From Novosphingobium sp. 28-62-57 (GTDB lineage: Bacteria; Pseudomonadota; Alphaproteobacteria; Sphingomonadales; Sphingomonadaceae): 64,000 nucleotides of DNA. Location: contig NCGO01000001.1 of the NCBI GenBank assembly GCA_002256985.1, positions 868,001 to 932,000 on the forward strand, in the 5' to 3' direction. This document shows, piece after piece, positions 22,801 through 28,462 of the stretch; the first letter of the stretch is position 1; every line of letters begins with the position of its first letter. Made by a program: the position numbers and the translations under genes. Under the pieces are notes generated by a model. That model was not told where the DNA came from. It saw only the letters and a list, made by a program, of their open reading frames with translations, and did no database searches.

Positions 22801-25800
22801 GGTGCTGAAGCTGTTGCTGGCGCGGATCGTATCGTTGCCTGCTCCGCCGTAAACGTTGACCGACCCGCCATAGACCTGCAGATTGTCGTCGCCAGCCCCG
22901 CCGATTACGGTTCCGGTGTCATCAGGGCCGTACACAGGCGCAGAGTCACCGCTAACATAGGGCGCGTAATAGGTTACGGTATCGGTGCCATCGCCTGCAT
23001 CGATCGTCGAAATGCCGTTTTGCGACTGGATATTGTCGTTGCCGTCCCCGCCATTGATCGTGTTGCGGCCGCCGTCATAATCGTAAAGGCTGTCACCGCC
23101 TTCGCCGCCATAGAGCGCGTCGTCGCCCAAACCACCATAGAGCGTGTCGTTCCCGGTGCCGCCATAGAGGGTATCGTTTCCGGTGTTGCCATCGAGGTAA
23201 TCGTTGCCATCACCGCTGGTGGGCAGGCCGATAACCACGCCATCGCGGACCTGAAATGCCCAGACGCCGGGCTGGCCGATGTTCCCCTCGGTCGTATCCA
23301 GCGCTTGGTCGACCGGCAAAGAGTAGGTCGTATTGCCAAGGTTGACGAACGGCCTGCCAAGGTAAAAACCTGCCGCTTCATAACGCAGCACGATGTCGAA
23401 ATCATCGTTCCCCAGCGCCGTGATCTGCATCTGCGCAGCAGCCGGTATCGTGCCGAGCGAATAGCGGCCAACATCGTCCCACGTCACCGTGATCGTGTTG
23501 CTGGCACTGTCAAAATCGTACCAGACCAGATTGCTGCCGGTGCTGTTGCCGCCGGGGCTCGGCTGCATCGTGGTCGCACGGGTATCAAGATCTGCCGTTG
23601 AAACCCCAACCACAAGCCCGGAAAAGTAGATATAACCGTTGTTGTTTACCGTGAACGCGGTTGAACCGCTGGCAATGCTGGCCCATTCCGTTGCGTCGAA
23701 TTCAGCGGGAAACTGGATGCTGAACGAGCTGTCATCGTTGCGCCCGATCGTCTCTTCACCAAACCCGGACGTCCCGCCCAGCCCATTGACCAGCGCGTTG
23801 CTCAGCGTGCCAAAATAGCCTGTCAGGTCAACTGGCAGGGGTGACACGTAAACGCCCTCTTCGCCACCATGCAGCGTGTCATTGCCGCGGCCACCATAGA
23901 GGCTGTCATCACCCAAACCGCCTTCGATGACATCATTGGCCAAGCCACCATCTGCATAATCAATGCCGCCAAGTCCTTGAATCGTATCCGGGCCAAATCC
24001 ACCATAAAGGCTGTCGCTGTCCTCGGTTCCGACGAGTGTTTGAGGCTCACCCACCAGCGGCAGACCCAGATCGATATTCGCCGCGGTCAGCGTGCTCGCG
24101 TCGAGATTCTGCAGCCGGATAAGGTTGATGTAACCGTAGAGTTGAATGACGGTATCGGCCCCGTCCTGCACAGCCTCGATGTTGCCATTCTCGAACGGAT
24201 TGCTGCCTTCAGAAATGTAGCCCTGCTCCATCAGACGGGCAAAGCCGATCACATCCTGGGTGACGTCAAAATCGGTGACGATGTCGACGGTTTCATTATT
24301 CCCGTTGTATTCCAGATAGTAGATATCGGCTCCACCGCCGCCGGTCATCACATCAATCTGGCCATCGTTAAAATCGCCACGATCACTTTGCGCGCGATAA
24401 TTGGCCGCACTGTCATTGCCAACGGCACTGACCGGCCGATTTACGCGCAAGTCGAGGTAGGCTGATGGGCTATCGCCGAAAACATCATTGCCATCACCGC
24501 CAAACAGCGTGTCAGCGCCTTCGCCGCCATCGATCAGATCGTCACCGGCCTCACCGCTCAGGGTATCGTTGCCCCAATCACCGATCAGGCGATCCGCACC
24601 ACCGCCGCCATCAATCGTGTCAGTCTCGCCCGTGCCGAACAGATAGTCATCGCCTTCGCCGCCGCTGGACGAGGTCGAAAAACCTGAGCCATTGCGCGCG
24701 AGGGCCGGGATCAGATTGTCGAATTGCCACGTTGTCAGATCAACATTGGTGAGCCGCAAAATGCTTTGCCATTCCGTCCCAGTCCCGGCTGGATTGATCT
24801 GCAGCAGCACATCGGCGCCGTCCTGCACCAGTTGCATATGGCCCGATGCGAAGGGGTTGGTGCCGTAGACGTAACCGTTGAGATACCCCGACGCCAGGAA
24901 GCTGCGGATATCAATCGCATCACTGCCATTGCCGGTATCGCTGGTCTGAAAATCGGTGAAGACATCGACAACACCGTCATAGCCATAATTGAGCACATAG
25001 CGATCACGTCCGGCACCGCCCGTCACGGTATCGACAGCGCCGTTGCTGCTCATGCTCTGGAAGGTATCGTCGCCCTCCCCACCAAACCAATCGATCGCAA
25101 CCGAACCTGCGCTGACCAGCACATCATTGCCGCCATCGCCGTAAACTTGCGATCCGGTGGAGTTGGCTTCGATCCGGTCGTTGCCCTCCCCGCCATAGAT
25201 CGCGTCCGGGCCCTGATCGAGGTAATCGTAGGCATAAACAATGTCGTTCCCGGCACCGCCAAAGACCGTATCGGTTCCAACGCCGGTGTTGATCTTGTCA
25301 TCACCGCCTTCGCCGGAAATCGTATCATCACCATCATCGCCATAAATGGTATCATGACCCCCGCCCGCGGCGATAACGTCATCACCGGTACCGCCATAGA
25401 TCTCGTCGCCCTGACCGGCTTGCAGATTGTAATCAAAGTCATAATACGGTTCAACCGACCCATCCGAACCAGTGATATGATCGTTGCCCGTACCGCCGTA
25501 GATGTCGTCAATCCCGCCGCCACCGAAAAGGGTGTCGTTGCCATCGCTGCCAAAGATCGCTTCAGATATGACATCCACAATTCCGATTGGGCCATAGGTT
25601 AGGAATTCTGTTGCCGATCCGGTAATCGTGTCATCGCCCGAGCCGCCATCGAGATAACCTATGCTCGTTGCTGCCGCTGCCGAAAGCGTATCGTTGCCCG
25701 CCTCGCCGGTGACGCTGTAATAGGCGGTTGCCGCAACGGTAATCTGGTTGTCGAGCGCGTTGCCGCTGGCATAAATCTCTGAAAGGCCGCTGATGTCCAG

Positions 25801-26091
25801 GTTTTCAACGTGGTCTGGCAAAGTGAAACTGAACGCGCCAGTGGCCGCGGTGTCGATCACCACCGTGTCGATACCTTCATCGGCGTTTTCGATGACCTGA
25901 TCGACCTGATCTTGGACGGAATAAGTGTCATTCCCGGCACCACCGGTCATGATATCGCCGCCAAGGCCGCCATCCAGCTGGTCATCACCGCCAAGCCCGT
26001 TGAGCTGGTCGTCACCCTCAAGACCTTGAATCAGCTCGGCATCTTCGGTGCCGTTGAGGATGTCATTACCGTTGGTGCCCAGAACGTCCAT
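7807..26091 (-). CDS. Giant RTX (hemolysin-type calcium-binding repeat) protein, 6,094 residues
   Basis: Predicted extracellular calcium-binding protein exported by type I secretion. Nearly the whole length is GGxGxDxLx-type nonapeptide repeats; it is Asp/Gly rich and acidic, and I noticed no cysteine. Order of parts (residues approximate): one NDTYxV...VENL unit at 55-125; a nidogen-like insertion at 746-955; ten internal copies of a module VxDFxxGxGGDxLD...NPFxxGxLRxxQDGADTLLQ between 390 and 3060; seven copies of a module RxDFTVxxNGxGxxTVxDN...GTDTLxGVExLxF between 3300 and 5330; six NDTYxVDNxGDxVxE...VENLxxTG units at 5410-5960; and a serralysin-like C-terminal domain (5977-6094) with YGDVDGDGSADFQFQV, ending in a hydrophobic tail WQIIL. 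No N-terminal signal peptide and no recognisable enzyme domain. ATG 26091 has GGAGAA six bases upstream, inside a hairpin. The secretion genes are divergent from it. An adhesin or surface-coat role is inferred. Confidence 0.95.
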   Translation of the reverse strand: MDVLGTNGNDILNGTEDAELIQGLEGDDQLNGLGGDDQLDGGLGGDIMTGGAGNDTYSVQDQVDQVIENADEGIDTVVIDTAATGAFSFTLPDHVENLDISGLSEIYASGNALDNQITVAATAYYSVTGEAGNDTLSAAAATSIGYLDGGSGDDTITGSATEFLTYGPIGIVDVISEAIFGSDGNDTLFGGGGIDDIYGGTGNDHITGSDGSVEPYYDFDYNLQAGQGDEIYGGTGDDVIAAGGGHDTIYGDDGDDTISGEGGDDKINTGVGTDTVFGGAGNDIVYAYDYLDQGPDAIYGGEGNDRIEANSTGSQVYGDGGNDVLVSAGSVAIDWFGGEGDDTFQSMSSNGAVDTVTGGAGRDRYVLNYGYDGVVDVFTDFQTSDTGNGSDAIDIRSFLASGYLNGYVYGTNPFASGHMQLVQDGADVLLQINPAGTGTEWQSILRLTNVDLTTWQFDNLIPALARNGSGFSTSSSGGEGDDYLFGTGETDTIDGGGGADRLIGDWGNDTLSGEAGDDLIDGGEGADTLFGGDGNDVFGDSPSAYLDLRVNRPVSAVGNDSAANYRAQSDRGDFNDGQIDVMTGGGGADIYYLEYNGNNETVDIVTDFDVTQDVIGFARLMEQGYISEGSNPFENGNIEAVQDGADTVIQLYGYINLIRLQNLDASTLTAANIDLGLPLVGEPQTLVGTEDSDSLYGGFGPDTIQGLGGIDYADGGLANDVIEGGLGDDSLYGGRGNDTLHGGEEGVYVSPLPVDLTGYFGTLSNALVNGLGGTSGFGEETIGRNDDSSFSIQFPAEFDATEWASIASGSTAFTVNNNGYIYFSGLVVGVSTADLDTRATTMQPSPGGNSTGSNLVWYDFDSASNTITVTWDDVGRYSLGTIPAAAQMQITALGNDDFDIVLRYEAAGFYLGRPFVNLGNTTYSLPVDQALDTTEGNIGQPGVWAFQVRDGVVIGLPTSGDGNDYLDGNTGNDTLYGGTGNDTLYGGLGDDALYGGEGGDSLYDYDGGRNTINGGDGNDNIQSQNGISTIDAGDGTDTVTYYAPYVSGDSAPVYGPDDTGTVIGGAGDDNLQVYGGSVNVYGGAGNDTIRASNSFSTGVVDGGDGADIFEDVGYSNGSRTYTGGSGVDTYRYNGFAFSSTPGLVVVTDFAAGAGGDVFNLENFGYPPNYQYGSNPFATGHLKLEQQGDDVVLLGDYDGADGGEYDFAIVVRFENRLIGDFIAENFGGFDPAADQPLTVVGTEGNDELFGGSADDTISGLGGDDSIYGGNGADQIDGGAGFDYITAGSGTDTVQTGADGAQVSGGEGADTITGSADYDEVFGEGGDDLIDAGASGDYVEGGAGSDTIYGGDGDDAIYGNTNSSSSEDGGDALFGGGGNDTIYLENAFYGGGDTGSDLVEAGDGDDTIVLRAFYSDSSNSSGTDQVDGGAGADAFRQVGVGPGVATLTGGIGSDTYQVGLPGSGSSADIVTDFVAGAGGDRIDFAELSFNGLPGDESPFTGGYLRFVQDGADTLFEYDADGAGSSGNWVALIRLVGVDATTLTRDNLVQNWSPNGIGIVINDDENGNSLDGTNDGDTISGNGGNDAIYGGGGADQLDGGAGVDTIYGGSGGDTITGGADTGYLYGDAGNDTIDGGAAGDDIRGGEGNDIVRGGDGADTLETYYGGGGDDEVFGGGGDDVIYLSYGGADFGTDIVDAGAGDDQIRDISAGAGFTTVTGGEGRDTYVFTYLSNSYAVDTVTDFATGPDGDLLDFSAVSFTNLPSNRNPFVTGHIRLIADGADTLVQYDRDGETGTYTNFDTILRLQGVAPEALTRDNFVQGYSPDGSGIILIGDENANTLNGTPDPDTITGNGGNDTIYGEAANDVIDAGSGNDTVYGGDDDDQIAGGPGSDSLYGDGGNDTIDLGEDASGGLLSGGTGDDILTGSLAGDDIYGGSGNDTITAKDGGDTIFAETGDDTVYAGEGADSVYGGGQAGDVLYGEGGNDYLENAQGALYGGDGADELYLSGNGGSAADGGAGDDTFTWVTLYGGVADRFTGGTGRDTFRPYYHSASYTADVITDFTGGLGGDRLDIAYLLASLTNYTSGTNPFGSGHLRFVADGTDTLLQIDPNGGEDSWSTVLRLENIAPAALVRDNIVQAFSPTGIDGVTINDGETGSSLSGTADDDTISGNGGDDSINALAGNDTVFGGEGNDFVDGGLGDDVIEGNAGSDSIEGNSGNDTIDGGTGTDTLYGGDGDDTVTGGDDADTIVGGAGSDILTGGAGNDTIFSGTGPNDEIYGGAGEDYLVGEAGSHVEGGDDNDTLVISGAGATFLGDGGDDSFLQVSHDGGAADTLTGGAGRDSYRIDYVSPARTADIVTDFAAGAGGDLLDISLVLASFSGLTGGDNPFTSGYMQLVLSEDLSATLLQVDTNGGGDSWQTVLVLQGLQPNALTRENFSPEHAPDGAGIEIIDGPAATSLNGTSGDDSLYGGGGADYLYGNSGNDLLDGGTETDHLFGGRGDDFVFGDDGDDQVYGDVGNDDLSGGEGNDNLYGGSGDDALSGDGGGDYFADALGNNTFDGGSGDDQFGFVGQGSGVDTFTGGTGRDQYNLNWTPGDAVDTVTDFATGAGGDVLDINYLASGFSSTDNPFLRGFLRLEQDGADTLLQYNADGIGDDWQSVLRLAGTVATSFTYDNFGPQFGPDGTGATIIGTASGEFLYGTVSNDTIEGRDGADYVYGGAGLDTLLGEGGNDTLDGGTGDDTLFGGDGNDTFVDAAGANIMDGGAGDDQFRFVGSNTFVDTMTGGTGSDTYAIGWVSGRPSDVITDFAAGIGGDRIDINTVNSVYFGAGDNPFVTGYLRLLQDGLDTVLQYSADGSGAVWESVVRLQNVDAATLTYANFNPQFGPDGTGATIEDGAGNTTLFGTPSNDTLIGNDGNDSLIGDRGNDQLFGGSGADSLSGESGDDHLYGGAGNDALVDFSGANVIDGGDGDDTFVQVGYGDTGSQLTGGAGSDTYQLYFRDGAAADVITDFVTGPGGDRLYLATILSQAIGYSAGENPFITGHLALVQDGADVLLMYDRDGAGTGGAVALVRMLNVSVGDFTLDSFDPSYSPGGEGITLEGTSAGEVLYGTASNDTISGLGGADVIYAGSGDDTVSGGTGPDNLQGGQGDDSLFGGDGNDSIVDTLGTTIAEGGEGDDYIAIAGGEVHGGEGDDTIQANGSGNYYGDAGRDTLSGLGTLYGGDDADIVTVNADGGTGYGDAGNDDLRGGNGAQSLYGGDGVDALRGGTGNDLLSGDAGDDELNGEAGDDTLQGGAGYDSARYLGNRADFTVTDNGDGTFTVTDNRPGSPAGTDTLQGVEVLVFDDQELPLASFTGYTWYGSSADDSIPGTPLYVQPGAIIPGGEPGFDISNPVTDYDLMGDDTIITGPGFDQVSGGGGNDALFGQGGPDVLYGNTGNDTLHGEEGDDDLYGGSGLDTIYGGEEDDVIRGGLHNDALYGGNNNDNISDFEGTNLIHGDAGADVLAGSGTIYGGLGNDSVNVVGTGFGDGGNDTVTGTGEMRGGDGDDSVSGTGVVYGDAGNDVLTPYGASTAFGGDGNDSFAQAPLVEGDATYYGGAGNDSISIIYGSDTAFGDEGNDIISASTVSGDNALSGGAGEDLITGGTGNDTIDGGANDDVAVYARIRGDFTVTQNGAGGYTVVDNHGSEGQDDVTDVETLRFTDVDFQVNDGNTGLTLNGDGDSNLISGTQFDDIVESQGGDDQIETGSGNDRIFGGEGADRIESDGNEVPGLIADFRGIGNDIVYGGGGDDVISSGGGYDVVHGDDGNDTIDGGNGDDQLFGNAGDDAIYGGEGADRILDTQGTNIIEGGAGADVITGYGVVRGGDDNDTIIGDGQLFGDAGDDTLTGTGELDGGDGNDTIATNYSVAFGGDGNDTIRGWTGYYYSSGSETLYGGSGEDAINGGFGADIIVGGAGDDDLTGAEHDDQVYGGSGYDKAYFAANIGAYTFTDSGAGQFEYLSATFRITGNGDGTVTVVDLRSGSPLGTDTLYGVELFVFNDDELLNPYPTDPNFGLTLSGSPFDDILIGDSGDDTITGFGGNDRLFGDDGNDLITAGLGNDVLDGGSGNDDLRGDEGIDHINAGGGSDIVAGGADADIIYGGQGADQISGDGGDDQIFDENGLNIVHGNDGNDTIYADGEIYGDAGADRIGHFYNFAEGTIYGGADDDIIYAAGALVSGGTGNDSILSATALTQGDEGNDSVKGSGVLHGDDGDDTIMVYAGATGHGDAGNDFLRGSTLYESSVDGSQTFYGGSGIDTIRGDHVVIGVGATVGNGSDPFAHGGDDTIDGGDDTDTAAYAERRDRYTVVRNAENVLTVIANFTSEGTDTLTGVEQIAFTDATTSAGDAGQTLSGTADDNTLAGTAQDDVIAGLDGHDTLNAGSGNDHVYGGIGNDIVAGEAGNDVLLGEAGDDTIEGGAGLDQIIGGTGTDSLFGGDDNDFITGGAGDDLLAGGAGNDVLLDHEGVNVLNGDEGNDTLNGNGTLYGGAGSDAINGSGDLYGGADADAIYGFGRIFGDDGNDQLQGGFEIYGGAGNDSIVAHGSSMAEGGDGDDVISAFAYNDGDGTFSGNAGDDTLYGGQGSDNLSGDDGNDALYGGQGHDRLSGGLGGDSFYGGGGDDKIYGGGQTEENPDVVYYYGNRNDYTIVTIDGKTIITDNRPGSPDGVDTLYGIYDVRFLDADYVTAPNYGVEVNGTEGDDVINDHSAPNPPLINLGSGDDFVRGNGGNDLIEGLAGSDTLYGGEGNDTVSGGTEADSIYGDAGADVLSGNDGDDEVTGGAGADTLYGGQGEDALYGGTEDDALYGGSEDDLLLGADGNDLLDGGANDDVLLGMAGNDTLGGGSGDDTLDGGLGDDVLTDTSGANILEGADGNDTITGTGDLYGGLGDDSLTGVAGSQNLYGGLGSDSYVTGDGDDVILDSGDPADVDRVTYGAARSTLTVAQDAEGIRIVDNRANGGSDLVQGVEEYAIGGDVLVFATLGTGRVTDLSASLVDETVQVATPFETRVTSGDDILDTGTGNDTIDTGAGNDRIDSFEGNDNVQSGEGHDVVMAGTGNDIVDGGAGDDQLFGEDGDDTIEGGAGLDEIFGGFGTDTLSGGDDADTIRGGNNDDVLFGGAGNDDLRGEQGNDSLTGGDGDDVIVDSEGTNTLLGGIGNDTLSGTGNLYGEAGDDNISGSGMLYGGAGEDLINGAGTLDGGDDDDEINGSNGADTIYGGGGNDLIRTGSGADTVDAGSGDDAIISSDGNQTVTGGDGNDVFHINGLRSQFTVTYDGVGGYIVVDNFPENGDFGEDYLVGVEAIQFSDQLFVLTPGTSGEFFDGGNNPDTYIGTSGPDVARGFGGNDTLSGNDGDDQLYGDAGNDQLFGGAGNDLLDGGDGNDTMDGGAGDDTFRVNSATDVVIELADGGTDTIETSLFTYSLAATPDVENLVFTRDFSNFVGTGNALDNRITGGNQIDILNGGLGADTLTGLRGDDRYYVDNAGDMVVEQADEGLDLVYTTISLTLAENTERLYLQPDAGAISGTGNALDNWIIGNDADNVMDGGLGADRLFGGLGNDTYIVDNTADQVSDSGGTDLVQTSLNTYLLHSSIENLEFIGAGDFMGSGNGQANTITGGAGNDTINGLGGVDTMAGLAGDDIYYVDQAGDSVTEVAGEGDDKVIALASWTLAAGASIETLQAQTGGTAINLTGNELDNVLIGNNGANRLEGGGGADTMRGGHGNDTYVVSDLADVIDETGGSGIDTVQTSISYGLAAGLENLTLMAGGLTGTGNALANTITGSAGADIVFGEGGADRILGHDGADELHGGADNDVIEGGIGDDSLFGDDGNDRLVGGSGADVLTGGIGADNLIAGIGADTLDGGDGNDALDGGEDADVMTGGAGDDSYFVDNAGDQTLEIAGEGKDVVRVTLSSYTLAEHVEDMLFTGSGDFVGTGNDDANNIISGSGNDTLAGGGGNDRIVGGIGGDVMTGGAGTDQFVFSSLAEFGAGPLDRITDLSASDFDRIRLDAIDANSGVAGNQAFTMIGTNAFSGSAGELRYDVIGADSMVYGDVDGDGSADFQFQVDNLTSFLSWQIIL
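23220..23853 (-). other. Nidogen-like domain inside the RTX protein
   Basis: Residues about 746-955 interrupt the nonapeptide repeats with a non-repetitive globular segment. It has the order expected for NIDO-like domains: GFGEETIGRNDDSS, FTVNNNGYIYFSG, LVWYDFDSAS, ITVTWDDVGRY, DFDIVLRYE and GNIGQPGVWAFQVRDG. In other proteins this domain is extracellular and often adhesive. The assignment is by motif order only. Confidence 0.65.
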
Positions 26092-26096
26092 TGCCA

Positions 26097-26125
26097 GTTC
26101 TCCATGCCTTCAGATGGCGGAGAAC
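26097..26125 (-). promoter_or_regulatory. Hairpin sequestering the RTX Shine-Dalgarno sequence
   Basis: On the RTX transcript GTTCTCC (26125-26119) can pair with GGAGAAC (26103-26097), whose GGAGAA is the Shine-Dalgarno sequence six bases before the ATG. Inside, GCC pairs with GGC around the loop ATCTGAA, with an AT bulge on one side. The result is a 10-bp stem masking the ribosome-binding site. Confidence 0.6.
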
Positions 26126-26173
26126 CAGCGTGGCTGCCGGTTGATCGACGGGATGCCGGCGCAAGCCGACGCA

Positions 26174-26200
26174 GCCTGAAGCCTGGGCCTGAAGCCTAGG
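26174..26200. repeat. Tandem duplication of GCCTGAAGCCTRGG
   Basis: Two adjacent copies, 26174-26186 and 26187-26200, differing by one inserted base. They lie about 80-110 bp upstream of the RTX start, within its probable promoter or leader. Confidence 0.6.
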
Positions 26201-26290
26201 GCAGAACGCGAAGATCAACTGGCAACCCTACTGGCTCATTCTAGACAGCATTAACCATGCCTGCCCCGCCTTGGCCTGACTGGTCTATTG

Positions 26291-26444
26291 ATCCATTTTC
26301 GATCTGGCAACGCGTGTGCACTGCAACATCGACACCTCACATCACTTGTCATAAATATAACAATACAGGTCGATAGCCGCCCGCGTAATTGTAGTGATAA
26401 GCCAAGGCTGGAGTTCTTATGGAACGCGATCAATCCATTTTCGA
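26291..26444. repeat. Pair of 12-bp direct repeats ATCCATTTTCGA
   Basis: Exact copies at 26291-26302 and 26433-26444, 142 bp apart start to start, in the divergent promoter region. The second is part of a slightly longer match (A before it). They are candidate binding sites for a regulator shared by the RTX gene and the secretion operon. Confidence 0.5.
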
Positions 26445-26683
26445 ATAATCACGTGAAATCCGGCTCTTCGCCCTGTCACTTTGGGAAACAGGGGCGTGGC
26501 GCCAAGTCTGCCTCAAGGACAGGACGGCAAAATGGGAGTGCACAGCGGCTTTGTCCTGAAAAGGCACGGCCTGTTGCAGCGATGGCCACATGCGTCATTT
26601 CCGCCTAGCAACAATTACGCAAAGCACACGAATCGCGCAGGCCATGGCCTGTCGTGTCCATCGCGTGAAACGGGGGGATCTGC

Positions 26684-28462
26684 GTGTTTCTGAGCCAATC
26701 CATGCGGTCGGGCGCATTGTGGGAAGCCGCCACCGCCTACCGCCGGGTTTTCTTCGCCGTTATTGCGGCAAGCGCCGTGCTCAACGTATTGTTACTTGGC
26801 GGCTCGTTCTACATGATGCTGGTATACGATTCCGTCTTGCCAAGCCGCTCGCTGCCCACGCTCTTCGGCCTGCTGGTTTTGCTATCGGGCGTTTACCTTT
26901 TTCAGGGCTATTTTGAAACCTTGCGCGCGGGCATGCTGGCCGATGTGGCCAATGGCATGGAACGGCGGCTTGGCGCGCGCGTGCAGCAGGCGATGTCCCA
27001 GCTTCGGCTTCAAGGGGGCCAAGCGTCGGGCGATGGCATGACTCCGATGCGCGATCTCGAACAGGTCCGCGCCTTCCTTGCAGGCGGCATCGCCACGCTG
27101 ATCGATCTGCCCTGGATCCTGTTCTTCGTCGCCGTGCTGTTTGCCCTGCACTTCTGGCTGGGCGTGACCACGCTGATCGGCGCAGCGGTGATCCTTTCGC
27201 TGACGATCCTGACCAACCGCACGATGCAAAAGCCTTCCTCGCAGGTCGCCCAATTGGCGGCCGAGCGGAACGGTGCCGCCGAAGAGCATTTGCGCCATGC
27301 CGACCTGCTGGCGGCCCTTGGCATGCGAGAGCGGATGCAGGAGCGGTTTGAGACGGTCAACCGGCGCTATACCGCCACCCAGAACGCGCTGAACCGCACG
27401 GCCACCGCCTTTACCGGGCTCAGCAAGGTCCTGCGCCTCGCCCTGCAGTCGCTGATCCTGACCGTCGGCGCGCTGCTGGTGATCGATGATCGGGCGAGCG
27501 GCGGAGTCATCTTTGCCGCCTCGATCCTGTCGGGCCGTGCGCTGGCGCCGGTGGATCAGGCCATCGGCAACTGGAAGAACATGATTGCCGCGCGCAATGG
27601 CTGGCTGCGGTTGACCGAACTGCTGGACAGAGTGCCATTGCCCGCAAACATCGCGACCGCACTTGCGCCCCCTGCCAAAAGCCTTGCTGTGGAAACGCTG
27701 TTCGTTGCCGCGCCGGGAACGCCGGGGTCGATCATCAATGGCGTCCAGTTTTCGTTGCAAGCGGGCGATGCTTGCGGCGTGATCGGGCCAAGTGGCGCAG
27801 GCAAATCCACGCTGGGCCGCGCGCTTGTGGGCATCTGGAAGCCGGCGCGCGGCCATGTACGGCTTGATGGCGGCGCGCTTGACCAATGGACCGAGGCTGA
27901 GCGCGGAAAGTTCATCGGCTATCTGCCGCAAAGCGTCGAATTGCTCGAAGGCACCGTTGCGCAAAACATCGCGCGCTTCGATCACCGGCAGGAGACAGAC
28001 CCACAGGCCACGTCAGCTGCGATCATTGCTGCGGCGCGTGCTGCAGGCGTTCATGAACTGATCACCCGTCTGCCGCAGGGCTATGACACGCCGGTGGGCC
28101 GTGGCGGGGAAACCCTCCCGGGCGGTCAGCGCCAGCGCATCGGCCTGGCCCGCGCGCTCTATGGTGATCCCTTCCTCGTGGTGCTGGACGAGCCGAACTC
28201 GAACCTTGATGCCGATGGCGATGCTGCACTCGAACAGGCCGTCATGGCCATTCGCGCGCGCGGCGGGATTGCGCTGATCATCTCGCACCGGCCCGGCATT
28301 GTCGAGCGGACCAGCCACGCCCTGATCCTGCGCGAAGGTCAGGTCGCAGCCTTTGGCCCAACGCCCGAGGTGCTGGCGCGCCTGAAGCCGGGCGGGGCCG
28401 CTGGCGGTGGTAACAGGTCAACCGGCGTTGGCGCACCCGCACCCGTACAGGCAGGGGCATGA
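26684..28462 (+). CDS. Type I secretion system permease/ATPase (PrtD family)
   Basis: Inner-membrane ABC exporter that drives RTX protein secretion. The 592-residue protein has an N-terminal transmembrane half (hydrophobic helices near residues 22-45, 55-75, 140-185 and 265-290). The ATPase half has Walker A GPSGAGKST, a signature LPGGQRQRIGLARAL (LPGGQ instead of LSGGQ), Walker B FLVVLDEPNSNLD and the H-loop ISHRP. It lacks the N-terminal C39 or C39-like domain of HlyB, which places it with PrtD/AprD. The start is GTG 26684 with GGGGGG in front. Its stop overlaps the next gene by ATGA. Divergent from the RTX gene, its obvious substrate. Confidence 0.93.
   Translation: MFLSQSMRSGALWEAATAYRRVFFAVIAASAVLNVLLLGGSFYMMLVYDSVLPSRSLPTLFGLLVLLSGVYLFQGYFETLRAGMLADVANGMERRLGARVQQAMSQLRLQGGQASGDGMTPMRDLEQVRAFLAGGIATLIDLPWILFFVAVLFALHFWLGVTTLIGAAVILSLTILTNRTMQKPSSQVAQLAAERNGAAEEHLRHADLLAALGMRERMQERFETVNRRYTATQNALNRTATAFTGLSKVLRLALQSLILTVGALLVIDDRASGGVIFAASILSGRALAPVDQAIGNWKNMIAARNGWLRLTELLDRVPLPANIATALAPPAKSLAVETLFVAAPGTPGSIINGVQFSLQAGDACGVIGPSGAGKSTLGRALVGIWKPARGHVRLDGGALDQWTEAERGKFIGYLPQSVELLEGTVAQNIARFDHRQETDPQATSAAIIAAARAAGVHELITRLPQGYDTPVGRGGETLPGGQRQRIGLARALYGDPFLVVLDEPNSNLDADGDAALEQAVMAIRARGGIALIISHRPGIVERTSHALILREGQVAAFGPTPEVLARLKPGGAAGGGNRSTGVGAPAPVQAGA

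Larger units (their letters stand above)
26092..26683. other. Divergent intergenic region between the RTX gene and its secretion operon
   Basis: 592 bp that must hold both promoters. Visible are a hairpin over the RTX ribosome-binding site (26097-26125), a tandem GCCTGAAGCCT duplication (26174-26200), two 12-bp direct repeats (26291-26302, 26433-26444) and an AT-rich patch at about 26340-26370. No convincing coding sequence: short frames here lack ribosome-binding sites and start codons in good context. Confidence 0.7.

Noticed and set aside
7807-26091. CRISPR-like or satellite DNA repeats
   Set aside because: The periodicity is 27 bp coding for nonapeptides with varied third bases; there are no constant repeats with unique spacers.
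26288-26608. Small ORF in the RTX/exporter intergenic region
   Set aside because: No ribosome-binding site, unusual composition, and it overlaps the probable divergent promoters.
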